Assembly (NCBI GenBank): GCA_016721905.1
Contig: JADKHH010000026.1
Span: 62,001 to 126,000, forward strand
Direction of reading: 5' to 3'
Length of the DNA: 64,000 nt
DNA from: Candidatus Opimibacter skivensis
Lineage (GTDB): Bacteria; Bacteroidota; Bacteroidia; Chitinophagales; Saprospiraceae
The position numbers and the translations under genes are program-made. How positions within the stretch are numbered: position 1 is the stretch's first letter; each line of letters opens with the position of its first letter. The notes under the pieces were generated by a model that ran no database searches, had not been told where the DNA came from, and saw only the letters and a list, made by a program, of their open reading frames with translations. Shown here piece after piece: positions 17,269 through 26,256 of this stretch.

Positions 17269-17381
17269 CATTTATGCATTTAGGCGCGCAAAGGTAATGA
17301 CAATAGAGCTATTAACACAGTTTAACGTGAACACTGTCCGCATTAACACTATCGCAAGAACTTAACTTGCGGCCTATGCCT

Positions 17382-17389
17382 TAATTTTG
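17382..17389 (+). promoter_or_regulatory. Putative -7 element (TAATTTTG)
   Basis: Matches TAnnTTTG, 29 bases before the DUF2807 gene. A TTG at 17367 is too close to act as -33. Confidence 0.45.
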
Positions 17390-17418
17390 ACCTTGAAACC
17401 AAATCAAAAAACATTGCG

Positions 17419-18114
17419 ATGAAAACCATTTACCTCCTCCTGCTTTCCTTCATCACCCTTGGATTATTGTCCTGCGATGATGATTACTCTGCTGACCCGA
17501 TCTCCGTTACGTATGATACGATCCCTTTTGAAAAAATAGATCTTGCCACTTCCTCTGACATTCGTATCGTGCAGGCTAATTACTTCCAGGTAATAGTTGA
17601 AGGCCAGGAAAGAGATGTCTATGATACTGAAGTACGTGTGGCGGATAACTGGCTAATCATCGAAGAGCATGGCTCCATTGATCAGCACCAGGTGATCACC
17701 ATCTTCGTTCCTGAAATCCGTCAGCTAGATTCCTATGGCAGCAGTGATATTTATGGGGAAAGTGAATTTCGGCAAAACGGCAATATGGAACTCGGACTTT
17801 ATGGTTCAGGAGAAATCGATATGTACCTCGACCTGGATAACCTTGACGTCTTTTTATCAGGTTCCGGCGACGTATACGTTGAAGGATTTGCAGACAACGT
17901 AGACATTGCCAATACAGGCAGCGGATGGGTCAGGTCCTTTAATCTGAATTCGGATTTTTCAGACATTACCATTTCCGGAAGCGGTAGTGCTGAAGTAACT
18001 GTTGACAATGATCTTGACATTTTGATCTCCGGTAGCGGTGATGTTTTTTATAAAGGACACCCTGTTATCAGCTCCTCGATAACCGGATCAGGAAAAGTGA
18101 TTGATGCTAATTAG
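17419..18114 (+). CDS. DUF2807 (head GIN domain) lipoprotein
   Basis: A 231-residue lipoprotein (lipobox LLSC, Cys near residue 19, followed by DDDYS). The mature part is the right-handed beta-helix-like DUF2807/GIN domain: FEKIDLATSSDIRIVQ, then repeated short strands with the 'GSG' turns DLYGSGEI, LSGSGDVYV, TGSGWV, ISGSGSAEV, ISGSGDVFY, ITGSGKVID, spaced about 20 residues apart. Such proteins are usually surface lipoproteins of Bacteroidota; function unknown. It ends five bases before a repeat-rich gap. Confidence 0.88.
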   Translation: MKTIYLLLLSFITLGLLSCDDDYSADPISVTYDTIPFEKIDLATSSDIRIVQANYFQVIVEGQERDVYDTEVRVADNWLIIEEHGSIDQHQVITIFVPEIRQLDSYGSSDIYGESEFRQNGNMELGLYGSGEIDMYLDLDNLDVFLSGSGDVYVEGFADNVDIANTGSGWVRSFNLNSDFSDITISGSGSAEVTVDNDLDILISGSGDVFYKGHPVISSSITGSGKVIDAN

Positions 18115-18116
18115 GG

Positions 18117-18175
18117 AATAGGAAGCAGGAGACAGGAAGCAGGAGTTAGCAGTGAGAAGCTAGCAATTAGCAGTT
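18117..18175. repeat. Degenerate 7-bp tandem repeats
   Basis: Variants of GGAAGCAGGAGACA and TTAGCAG units following the DUF2807 stop. Less regular than the other arrays. Confidence 0.6.
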
Positions 18176-18185
18176 ATTTTGTGAG

Positions 18186-18345
18186 AGCCTCTTCGACCTC
18201 TTTAGCCCTTTCAGTATTCTAAGGTTTTGAATCCTCCAAAAAATTTCGCAACGCAGTGAATCCTCCTCTGCTCTTCAGCCTTTCTGCCTCTTTAGCCCTT
18301 TTAGCCTTCTTCGACCTCTTCGGCCTCTTTGTCCTCTTCAGCCAT
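18186..18345. repeat. 9-bp pyrimidine-rich tandem repeats
   Basis: Units such as GCCTCTTTA, GCCCTTTTA, GACCTCTTC, GGCCTCTTT and GTCCTCTTC run almost to the TMTC-like start, interrupted at about 18215-18265. The top strand is strongly pyrimidine-biased. A short frame across it is a repeat artefact. Confidence 0.75.
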
Positions 18346-18383
18346 TTCCCGTTTATTCCTACTTTCGTAGCCACCTATTTATT

Positions 18384-20084
18384 ATGGCTAAGAAAAAGAA
18401 AACATCTGCCCCGGCACCTGCATGGTATAAACATACATGGTGGCTGATTCCAATGATCGCCATCCTGATCTATATTCCATCCTTCAATGCGGATTTTACG
18501 CTTGATGATGTGCTCATTGTGGAGGACAACACTTTCGTCAAGTCACTTGATCAGATACCTGCCATCTGGACATCGCATTACTGGGCTGGCAAAGTCGACG
18601 CCACGGATACCGGATTGTACAGGCCGCTGACGCTGACCACCTATAATTTACAATATGCACTGACGGGTGAATCACCGGCAGCCTTTCATATACTAAACAT
18701 ACTTCTTCACGCGCTCGTGTGTCTAATGGTGATGACAATGGCCTCACTCCTGTTTTTGGATTTCAGGCTGGTGATCATTTCAGGGTTGTTGTTTGCCATC
18801 CACCCTATCCATACTGAAGCTGTTGCGGGCATCGTAGGACGGGCGGAGATATTAGCTGCCTTATTTATACTGACATCGATGGTGTGTTATCATCAATGGC
18901 GACAAAAAGGAGAAATAAAATGGTTGGTGCTCATGCTCGTTTCTACGCTTGCGGCTATTACTTCGAAGGAACACGGATTCCTGATGATAGCGATTATGGC
19001 ATTGCAGGAAACCTATTATTATTTCACCACCAAAACGTTTTCATGGAGTGAGCGTAAAAAGTGGATAGCCTTTGGAAGTGTGGCCATCCTTTCGCTTGGA
19101 ATGTGGATGGTTCGGAGTTCGATTACGGGACCGACTGCTTCCCATGAGTTATGGGCAAATGTTGGATCAGCCGATCGTATGGCTACATCCGTGCGGACTT
19201 CTGCCGAATACATTGGTTTACATCTCTGGCCGTTCCCACTATCTGCTGACTATTGGATTGATGAGGTGCCCATCGTGGGTTTTGGCAATGTAAAAGTGCT
19301 ATTTGGGGTATTTGTTATCCTGGGCATGCTGAGTCTTGCCTACTATCTCAGACGAAAATTACCAGTGGCTTCATGGGGAATCCTTTTTTTCTTCCTGATG
19401 CTACTTCCAGTTTCCAATTTTGTTTTTGCGGCCGGATTTCTGAAGGCGGAACGGATCCTCTACATCCCTTCCATTGGTTTGATCCTGTTGATGTCTGTAA
19501 TGCTCACGAAGGTGCTTGACCTCAAGTCAGGCAGGATACCCGGGTTTATACTGCTTGGCCTGTTTCTCCTTCTTTTCACATGGCGCAGCTGGACAAGGTC
19601 AGGTGACTGGAAAAATAACTACACCCTGGCTGTAGCTACACTTCAAACCTCACCTAATAGTCCACGGTTTAACAATATGATGGGCCTTGAACTCAGGGCA
19701 CAAAATAAAAACGATGAGGCCCTGGCCTTTTTTGAAAAGGCCGTGCAAGCAAATCCAAACCACGTCCCGGCTCTTGTCAACCTTGGCATGCAGTACTCTT
19801 ATTTCAACAGGCAGCAGGAAGCTGGAGACCTCCTCGAGAAGGCCCTGACCCTGGAGCCCGGAACCCTTGCCACCTATGCTAACCTTATGTCTGTCTACCG
19901 GACAACCGGTGCCCATGACAAGAACATAGCTATCGCTGAAAAAGCCATGCAACGTTTTCCCCAGTCTGCCGCTATCATGTGGAATGCAGCTAATGCTTAT
20001 CAACTGGCAGGGAATATGGCCAGAGCTAATGAAATACGGGCAAAAGCACTGGCCATAGATCCAAATATCGGGGGCGGAAAATAA
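18384..20084 (+). CDS. TMTC-like membrane protein with TPR domain (putative GT-C glycosyltransferase)
   Basis: A 566-residue protein: basic N-terminus (MAKKKK), about ten membrane helices (residues 20-430), then TPRs (about 435-555, PRFNNMMGLELRAQNKNDEALAFF and three further units). An acidic pair lies in the first extracytoplasmic loop (NADFTLDDVLIVEDN), as in GT-C transferases, and IHPIHTEAVAGIVGRAEIL is the DUF1736/TMTC signature. In animals TMTC proteins O-mannosylate cadherins; bacterial members probably glycosylate exported proteins or lipids from polyprenyl-phosphate sugars. Donor and acceptor are unknown here. Confidence 0.8.
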   Translation: MAKKKKTSAPAPAWYKHTWWLIPMIAILIYIPSFNADFTLDDVLIVEDNTFVKSLDQIPAIWTSHYWAGKVDATDTGLYRPLTLTTYNLQYALTGESPAAFHILNILLHALVCLMVMTMASLLFLDFRLVIISGLLFAIHPIHTEAVAGIVGRAEILAALFILTSMVCYHQWRQKGEIKWLVLMLVSTLAAITSKEHGFLMIAIMALQETYYYFTTKTFSWSERKKWIAFGSVAILSLGMWMVRSSITGPTASHELWANVGSADRMATSVRTSAEYIGLHLWPFPLSADYWIDEVPIVGFGNVKVLFGVFVILGMLSLAYYLRRKLPVASWGILFFFLMLLPVSNFVFAAGFLKAERILYIPSIGLILLMSVMLTKVLDLKSGRIPGFILLGLFLLLFTWRSWTRSGDWKNNYTLAVATLQTSPNSPRFNNMMGLELRAQNKNDEALAFFEKAVQANPNHVPALVNLGMQYSYFNRQQEAGDLLEKALTLEPGTLATYANLMSVYRTTGAHDKNIAIAEKAMQRFPQSAAIMWNAANAYQLAGNMARANEIRAKALAIDPNIGGGK

Positions 20085-20110
20085 AATAGTTATATATTAT
20101 AAAAAAACAT

Positions 20111-20118
20111 TATATTTG
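20111..20118 (+). promoter_or_regulatory. Putative -7 element (TATATTTG)
   Basis: Matches TAnnTTTG, 79 bases before a 37-codon reading frame at 20198. No clear -33 element. Confidence 0.4.
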
Positions 20119-20197
20119 TAGGGTAACTTAATTGAAAATAAGTGTTGAGTCATCAACATATTGTGTTTCAGGATCGTTATACTTACAATTATATCCC

Positions 20198-20311
20198 ATG
20201 ATGCGCTTATTTAATCGAATCTTAAACCTCTTCCGGGGTCGAAAGACGCCGAAGCCTGTTCCCGCAGGTCCGGTTCAAAAGGAAGAGTATGAACGTTGGT
20301 TAGGTATCTGA
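20198..20311 (+). CDS. Possible small basic protein (37 aa)
   Basis: ATG-ATG start, 37 codons to TGA. Product begins MMRLFNRILNLFRGRKTPK and ends with EEYERWLGI: an amphipathic, Arg/Lys-rich N-terminal half and a Pro-rich middle. It lies in a 602-base gap otherwise without genes and has a TATATTTG element upstream. I do not recognise the family. Start context and composition look coding-like, but the length is too short to be sure. The rest of the gap (20312-20560) is AT-rich with no feature I can name. Confidence 0.4.
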   Translation: MMRLFNRILNLFRGRKTPKPVPAGPVQKEEYERWLGI

Positions 20312-20568
20312 ACAGTACCTTTTCGTTCATGAACATATCAATCGGTCTTCTTGCCCAGTCAAGTCCTTGAGAGGTTTATACCTTACCACTTCCTTCATGT
20401 TAGCTTTTTTACATTATTATTTTCACAATGTGAGAATATTGTAATTTTTTTATGACAAATAAAATTTAGACAATGTCTTTTAAGTATTTGTTAATAAACA
20501 AAATACATATTGCATTAAAATAATATGCATTACAATTGGCCTACGCTCAGGAAAAAAAGACTTTTCCC

Positions 20569-20599
20569 TCTTGTATTTTTCTAATTGGTATTATATTTG
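20569..20599 (+). promoter_or_regulatory. Promoter for the dihaem peroxidase gene
   Basis: The -7 element TATATTTG (20592-20599) is preceded at 18 bases by TCTTG (20569-20573), the best -33/-7 pair seen in the window. It lies 87 bases before the start codon; the leader opens with a small hairpin CCCCGGTCACGGGG. Confidence 0.6.
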
Positions 20600-20686
20600 T
20601 CCCCGGTCACGGGGAACCTGACCAATTGACTCTCACCACCTTGTATCTGAGCAAGCTGGGCTTTTTATAAAGGAAATTGTATTACC

Positions 20687-22108
20687 ATGAATATTTTCCT
20701 CAAAGGACGACACCCAAATCGTCTCCATAAACCATTGCTTAGCGCGCTTATCCTGAGTGCAGCCATCTTCTATCTGGGATGTACACATGATTACGTGGCG
20801 GATCTGGATCTCGATCTGACAAACTCCCTTAACATAAACTCCAAGACTGGGTCATACCAAGGGTACATCATGCCATCGAGCACAGATTATGCTTCTCTTC
20901 CTAACCAGGATCCTAAAAATCCAGTTACCGCAGAGAAGGTCGCGCTTGGTAAAATGTTGTTTTTCGAAACAGGTATTGGGCTCGAACCGAAGTACCCGGT
21001 ATCCAAACAGGCATACTCTTGCAGCAGCTGCCATATTCCGGAAAGAAGTTTTACTGCAGGCCGCTTCCAGGGCATTGCTGATGGCGCTGTTGGGTTTGGC
21101 ATCAGTGGTGAGAAAAGAAAAAAGAATCCATATTATGACGGCAGCGAAGTTGATGCACAAGGTGCTCGCCCGCTTCCGGTCATCAATACAACCTATGTCA
21201 CTAATGCACTCTGGGCTGGTACTTTCGGATCTTTCGGAGTGAATACAGGTACCGAATCTGTCTGGAGCCAGGACACCCTGGTGGAAATAAACTACAAAGG
21301 CCTGATGGGACTGGAGGCCAACAATGAAAGAGCACTTATTGTACACCGTCAGTTGATCAACAAACAGATCACAGATTCATTAGGGTATACAGCTATGTTT
21401 GACGAAGCTTTTCCGGAAATACCAGAAAGTGAGCGCTATACCAGACAAACTGCAGCCTTTGCCATAGCCGCTTATTTCAGGACCATTCTCACGAATGAGG
21501 CTCCCTTCCAAAACTGGCTTAAGGGGGATGTGACAGCGATGACCGAACAACAAAAAAGAGGCGCAATCCTTTTCTTTGGAAAAGCAGGTTGTGTCAGTTG
21601 CCATAATAGTCCCTCACTCAACAGTGATCCACATTTGTTTTTCTCATTAGGCGTCAACAATCATTACCAGACCGGATATAGTGTGTTCAGGACAGACAGC
21701 CATGACAAAAGGAACCTGGGGCGCGGTGGATTTACTGGCCGGGAAGAAGACATGAATCAGTTTAAAGTTCCACAGCTCTACAACCTGAAGGACTTCGGAT
21801 TTTATTTTCACGGCGCCAGCAAGACAAGCCTTAAAGATGTAGTGGAATACTTTAATAACGGGATTCCGGAAAACAAGGATATTCCTGGCACTCAAATCAC
21901 CCCTCTCTTCAGGCCACTGCACATGACGCAGGATGAAATGGATGACCTTACCGAGTTTCTGGCAAACGGACTACATGATCCGAATATGCTGCGGTACAAA
22001 CCAGAGTTGACTATGTCAGGAAAAGTATTCAGTATTCAGTATTCAGTATTCAGTATTCAGTATTCAGTAATCATCAGTAATCAAGGAGCAAGTCGTAGGG
22101 TAAATTGA
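20687..22108 (+). CDS. Dihaem cytochrome c peroxidase lipoprotein (MauG/CcpA family)
   Basis: A 473-residue protein. Lipoprotein signal with lipobox YLGC (Cys near residue 32). Two haem c sites: YSCSSCHIPERSF (about residue 110) and AGCVSCHNSPSL (about 305). Family blocks ALGKMLFFETGIG, FTAGRFQGI, PVINTTYVTNALWAG and FKVPQLYNLKDFGFYFHGAS are present. It reduces peroxide in the periplasm using electrons from cytochromes. The natural C-terminus seems to be near LRYKPELTMSG; the last about 27 residues (IQYSVFSIQYSV) are encoded by a run of AGTATTC heptamers, so the stop codon has been displaced by the repeat. Confidence 0.93.
   Translation: MNIFLKGRHPNRLHKPLLSALILSAAIFYLGCTHDYVADLDLDLTNSLNINSKTGSYQGYIMPSSTDYASLPNQDPKNPVTAEKVALGKMLFFETGIGLEPKYPVSKQAYSCSSCHIPERSFTAGRFQGIADGAVGFGISGEKRKKNPYYDGSEVDAQGARPLPVINTTYVTNALWAGTFGSFGVNTGTESVWSQDTLVEINYKGLMGLEANNERALIVHRQLINKQITDSLGYTAMFDEAFPEIPESERYTRQTAAFAIAAYFRTILTNEAPFQNWLKGDVTAMTEQQKRGAILFFGKAGCVSCHNSPSLNSDPHLFFSLGVNNHYQTGYSVFRTDSHDKRNLGRGGFTGREEDMNQFKVPQLYNLKDFGFYFHGASKTSLKDVVEYFNNGIPENKDIPGTQITPLFRPLHMTQDEMDDLTEFLANGLHDPNMLRYKPELTMSGKVFSIQYSVFSIQYSVIISNQGASRRVN
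22021..22083. repeat. 7-bp tandem repeats inside a coding end (AGTATTC)
   Basis: Six or more exact AGTATTC units followed by diverged units. They encode the FSIQYSV-type tail of the peroxidase; because 7 is not a multiple of 3 the reading frame changes with each unit and returns every three units. Confidence 0.92.
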
Positions 22109-22112
22109 AAAC

Positions 22113-22535
22113 ATGATGGACCAACTTATAAAGCACCGGAGCAGGTTGCTCTGCATCGGTTTTGGGGTCATGTACTTTTGGTTCGGTGCCTTGAAATTTT
22201 TCCCGGGCCTGAGTCCGGCAGAGGCCTTAGCTAAAGCTACCCTGGACAAACTGACCCTTGGGTTGATTCCATCTACTATTTCCTATACCATGCTTGCCAT
22301 GTGGGAAGTAACCATCGGTATATTCATGCTCCTGAATATGCCTAAGAGATGGATCATCTACATCACCATACTCCATTTGCTGTTCACCTTTACGCCGCTT
22401 TTCCTGCTACCTGAAGCAGCTTTCGGACAGCCTATATACTCGCTTACTTTAGTTGGTCAGTATATTATTAAAAACGTCGCCCTGCTTGCCGCATTGCTGT
22501 TTTTACTGCAGAGAAAAGAACCCGGCAATCCTTAA
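22113..22535 (+). CDS. DoxX-like membrane protein
   Basis: A 140-residue protein with four hydrophobic helices (about residues 13-30, 58-75, 82-102, 110-130). GVMYFWFGALKFFPGLSPAE and MWEVTIGIFMLLN are typical of DoxX/DoxD-like families. Function is not established; relatives are tied to thiosulfate or redox metabolism. It starts five bases behind the peroxidase stop codon and is probably co-transcribed with it. Confidence 0.78.
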   Translation: MMDQLIKHRSRLLCIGFGVMYFWFGALKFFPGLSPAEALAKATLDKLTLGLIPSTISYTMLAMWEVTIGIFMLLNMPKRWIIYITILHLLFTFTPLFLLPEAAFGQPIYSLTLVGQYIIKNVALLAALLFLLQRKEPGNP

Positions 22536-22555
22536 GGCATAAATGAATTTATCCT

Positions 22556-22585
22556 GCAGTTCTTTAATATTCGTACAAGAACTGC
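22556..22585. terminator. Hairpin between convergent genes
   Basis: GCAGTTCTT pairs with AAGAACTGC across a 12-base loop, between the DoxX-like gene and the minus-strand surface-protein gene. No strong T run. Confidence 0.5.
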
Positions 22586-22595
22586 TTCAATATAT

Positions 22596-25500
22596 TTACC
22601 TGACTAAGGTTACATTCCCAGCTATAATCTCTGAACCCTGGCCTTCCTGGTTGATCTTGATTATAAAAGTATATACACCCGGATTGAGTATACTCCCACG
22701 GAAATAACCATCCCATCCGGCTGTTGGGTCATTGATGCTGATTTCTTTTGCTTCAAATAACAGACTCCCCCACCTATCGAATATTGACATTTCATAGGTC
22801 GAAAGTGTGGGACCACTGCCTGATAAGAAAAAGTAATCATTGATACCATCAAGATTCGGAGAAAAAATATTCGGAACATAGTAGTTTAATACCTCCGAAA
22901 GAAAGACCCGGAATGAATCTATAGATGTGCAGCCTGCCGTATTAGTTACAGCAGCGTAGACATATTGTTCCTGGTTGATAGGCCCGACAGAAGTGACCGG
23001 GCAGGTTGGGCATACGACTGGATCAAACGCTTCCCATAGGACTGATGACCATTCTACTCCTGAGTCAATCTGAATAGGAATCACTTCACCCTTCGTGGCC
23101 AATACATCAGGTCCGGCATCCACTGTATATGGGGGACCGGCTTCGAGTATAATTCCAGCCAGGGTGTCTCTGCACATGGCCGCATCCTCAGCGACAAGAA
23201 TAAATTCCCCAGGAGAAAGAGAGCTCCATTCCATAATCGTATCAAAAGGCCCGCCATTGAAACTGAAAACATACGGAGGCAAACCTCCATCCACCGAGGT
23301 AGCCAGGATAGAAGCATCTTCTAAACCCATACAAGTTTCATCTCTTGTCAAAACATTTATCTGCAGACTATTCTGCAGATATTGGATGATGAATAAACTA
23401 TCACATCCCAGGGATGAAATATAGTAAAAGGTATCCCCTGGAACCTGCGGAGAAACACAAAGCCATTGGGTATCCCTGGAGATCAAGGCAGGCAGCCATA
23501 GCGTCTCAATCTGCAGTACCGTATCACAATATTGTCCAGGTATGGTCTCTATCGATATACCGGCCATAGCAGTATCACATGATATATTCTGAACAAATTG
23601 TGTATCCGGATTTACATTCACCTGATAATACAATAAAAACAAGCTGTCGCATCCAATTTGATCAATGAGTAAAACCATTTCCACCATTGTGTCAGGACCA
23701 AAACAAACGTATTCCATTTCCAACAATGTGTCAGGCGGAACATACATATTAGTCATCAGGATAATACTATCGCATCCATTGATACCTGGCAAGACCATGC
23801 TGAATGTTCCAGTGTCGGCAGGACTACACACCCTTGTCGTCAAAAGTGTTGTGTCCAATGGAATAAAACGATAGTTGGTGATGAAAATAGAATCACAAGG
23901 GTCAGCTTGTATCTGGAGGGTATCTGAAAAATTTACGCCTTGGCCGCACAATACAATTTCATCCTCGACGATGTATTGATCGCCTGAAAAAAGAATAGTG
24001 CTGATGACGACACTGTCACAACCATCAGCACCCAACAGGTACATCGTATCAATCGATACAGCTGCCGTGTCACAGGTAAAGGTCAGTATCTCGATCGTGT
24101 CGGATGGAGTCAGCACTGAAGTAAGGATATGCAGACTGTCACAGCCAAACCTATTGGTAAAATAAACTGTGTCTATACCAGCAAGCAAAGGATCGCATGT
24201 AAACATCTCCATCCTGATTGTGTCTGATGCGGCCAGCAATGCGGTACGGATGAAGAGACTGTCACAGCCATACTGGTTGACAAAGAAAGTGGTGTCAGTA
24301 ACGGCCAGCAGTGGGTCACAAACCAGCATACTGTCAAAGATCAGATCAGCCGGTATAAACATTCGATTAGTAATGACCTGCAAACTGCAGAATTGATTTA
24401 CCTGAAACGAGGTGTCGATGCCTGCTGACTGAATATCACAGGTATACATCGTGTCAAGGACGGTTTCAAAAGTATCCGTTTGAATAATCAAAGCAGAGAA
24501 ACTCAATACATTAAAGCATAGATCCTCGGCTACAAATAAGACCTCGGTGGTATCTTCATTGATGGTACCTGAAAAATCATTTGAGAAGGTGACATTACCA
24601 CATGCATCAATGACAGATGCGCCTCCATTTGTATCCAGCCACTGCACTACTTCATCGAGCCCGGCACCTGAGCAGGTCAAGACAAGATCCTGAGGCAATT
24701 GGACAAGCTCAGGCTCATTTGTATCCGTATACCTAAACACCGCCTGCATTGAAGTCTGATGACCACATTCGTCTGTGGCAATGAAGTCAACAAGGATTTC
24801 ACCACAGCTTCCGGAAAATGTGGAATCATATTCAACAGACAAATTCACCACTCCACATTCATCTGAGACAGAAGCACCACCAAAATCATTGATCCAAAGT
24901 AAAAACTCCGGCAAATAGTCCGGACAAGGTATATTCAGGCCGACTGGTGGGGCAGTAAACACTGGAGGTAATGTGTCTTCATAAATGATCACCTGGGACA
25001 TTGCTGCTGTGTTACCACAGAGATCTGCGGCAATCCATGTATAGTTAATGACTCGGTTACAGGGTGGTCCGGTTTCAGATTCTTCCAGCAGCAGAAAAGC
25101 GCCCTGGTCGCAATCAGTGATTTCCGGCGGTTGCGCAACAGGTATATCCTCCAGGCAAAATACGAGGTAAGGCCCAGGGTTAAAATTCACAAACTGAGGT
25201 GGATCTATATCCTCTGAGCAGGTGCATGTGCAAGCGTTATAGGAAAATGTAATGCATCCAGTGAAATCACAACCACATTCCAGGAAAACAGTAAGACATA
25301 ATTCATACTCACCAAATGCAGCGTAGGTATGTGTTACCACTTGACCTGTGCCTGATTGACCATCCCCAAATGACCAGGCCCATTGCGCTTCTTCAAATCC
25401 AGGTGGAAAAGGATTCAGTGATCCTTCAAATGTAAAGGTGCTACCGGATTGGTTTGCGCATGCAATGTCAACCTCTACATTGGGATCCAAAATCTCAGGT

Positions 25501-26093
25501 GTTGAAAGCTTGACATCATCAACTCCAACATCCAAACCACCGGTTGGAGCATTTAAAAACAAAAGTTGAGTATTGGCAGGATCTAACTGCATAATTGATG
25601 GGATGATGATTTGCTCCCATTGGTTGCTTGTCGATGGAAATGATCCAAGCACTTGCCAGGAGGGCTGCACCGTAATTGGTGGAATCCCTGAATTGCCTAT
25701 AGGTTGATTGACCAGCCCGCTGGCGAGGTAGACATCAAGATCACCTGAGCCAGCATTGAGACTCCTGAAATAAAAAGACAGGCAGTAGGTTGAATCTGTT
25801 GACAAAATCAATGTCTGGAAGAAGCCTTCATTGTTAGCACCAAGGCAGGCGTAATAATCCCCTTCACTGGGATTGTTAGAACAGACAGAAGGCGTACCCC
25901 ATGCAGCTTCCCATCCTATCATACATCCCTGGTTAAACGACCCATTTATTAACCCCCCTGGGGGAACAGTGCCGCAAGGCGGTCCAACCGTTTCAAATCC
26001 AGGGTTGATCAGGTGATTTTCGTCACATTGACTGGACAATGGTAGATAACTGATGAGCATGGCGAGGACTAATATCCAAAATCGACTATCCAT
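22596..26093 (-). CDS. Large T9SS type B surface protein with 41-residue Cys repeats
   Basis: A 1165-residue protein; the ATG at 26093 is chosen because it begins a signal peptide (MDSRFWILVLAMLISYLPLSS). Residues about 23-200 form a jelly-roll-like module, about 205-280 a PKD domain (WAWSFGDGQSGTGQ), about 290-530 HYR-like modules with paired Cys (DLCGNTAAMSQ, DECGHQTSMQ, DACGNVTFSN). About 547-900 is nine tandem units with exact 41-residue spacing, each with a Cys near TFTCD and a Cys in the GCDSL motif. The end (YYVPNIFSPNLDGINDYF to IAGNVTLVR) is the gliding motility-associated C-terminal domain. Probably a cell-surface adhesin or matrix protein; no catalytic residues seen. Confidence 0.9.
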   Translation of the reverse strand: MDSRFWILVLAMLISYLPLSSQCDENHLINPGFETVGPPCGTVPPGGLINGSFNQGCMIGWEAAWGTPSVCSNNPSEGDYYACLGANNEGFFQTLILSTDSTYCLSFYFRSLNAGSGDLDVYLASGLVNQPIGNSGIPPITVQPSWQVLGSFPSTSNQWEQIIIPSIMQLDPANTQLLFLNAPTGGLDVGVDDVKLSTPEILDPNVEVDIACANQSGSTFTFEGSLNPFPPGFEEAQWAWSFGDGQSGTGQVVTHTYAAFGEYELCLTVFLECGCDFTGCITFSYNACTCTCSEDIDPPQFVNFNPGPYLVFCLEDIPVAQPPEITDCDQGAFLLLEESETGPPCNRVINYTWIAADLCGNTAAMSQVIIYEDTLPPVFTAPPVGLNIPCPDYLPEFLLWINDFGGASVSDECGVVNLSVEYDSTFSGSCGEILVDFIATDECGHQTSMQAVFRYTDTNEPELVQLPQDLVLTCSGAGLDEVVQWLDTNGGASVIDACGNVTFSNDFSGTINEDTTEVLFVAEDLCFNVLSFSALIIQTDTFETVLDTMYTCDIQSAGIDTSFQVNQFCSLQVITNRMFIPADLIFDSMLVCDPLLAVTDTTFFVNQYGCDSLFIRTALLAASDTIRMEMFTCDPLLAGIDTVYFTNRFGCDSLHILTSVLTPSDTIEILTFTCDTAAVSIDTMYLLGADGCDSVVISTILFSGDQYIVEDEIVLCGQGVNFSDTLQIQADPCDSIFITNYRFIPLDTTLLTTRVCSPADTGTFSMVLPGINGCDSIILMTNMYVPPDTLLEMEYVCFGPDTMVEMVLLIDQIGCDSLFLLYYQVNVNPDTQFVQNISCDTAMAGISIETIPGQYCDTVLQIETLWLPALISRDTQWLCVSPQVPGDTFYYISSLGCDSLFIIQYLQNSLQINVLTRDETCMGLEDASILATSVDGGLPPYVFSFNGGPFDTIMEWSSLSPGEFILVAEDAAMCRDTLAGIILEAGPPYTVDAGPDVLATKGEVIPIQIDSGVEWSSVLWEAFDPVVCPTCPVTSVGPINQEQYVYAAVTNTAGCTSIDSFRVFLSEVLNYYVPNIFSPNLDGINDYFFLSGSGPTLSTYEMSIFDRWGSLLFEAKEISINDPTAGWDGYFRGSILNPGVYTFIIKINQEGQGSEIIAGNVTLVR

Positions 26094-26204
26094 CTTCTCT
26101 TGCTGATACATGTTGGTAAAAATACAGCATTGCTGTCCGAGTTGTTTCGCTTCCAGAGTCTGATCCATGTAAAATTTAGAGCCTGGCTATTTTTCCTTAA
26201 AGAC

Positions 26205-26212
26205 TACTTTTG
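26205..26212 (+). promoter_or_regulatory. Putative -7 element (TACTTTTG)
   Basis: Matches TAnnTTTG, 44 bases before the acetyltransferase start. Confidence 0.45.
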
Positions 26213-26256
26213 CCATATGAAATGGGCAATATCGCTGACATCACCTCATACCTCGA

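Noticed and set aside
18256..18447. 63-codon hydrophobic frame (LALLAFFDLFGLF) before the TMTC-like gene
   Set aside because: It is the translation of the 9-bp pyrimidine repeats and overlaps the real start in another frame.
22021..22083. CRISPR array or other defence repeat
   Set aside because: Short contiguous heptamers without spacers; the same holds for all other arrays here and for the 69-bp and 97-bp repeats.
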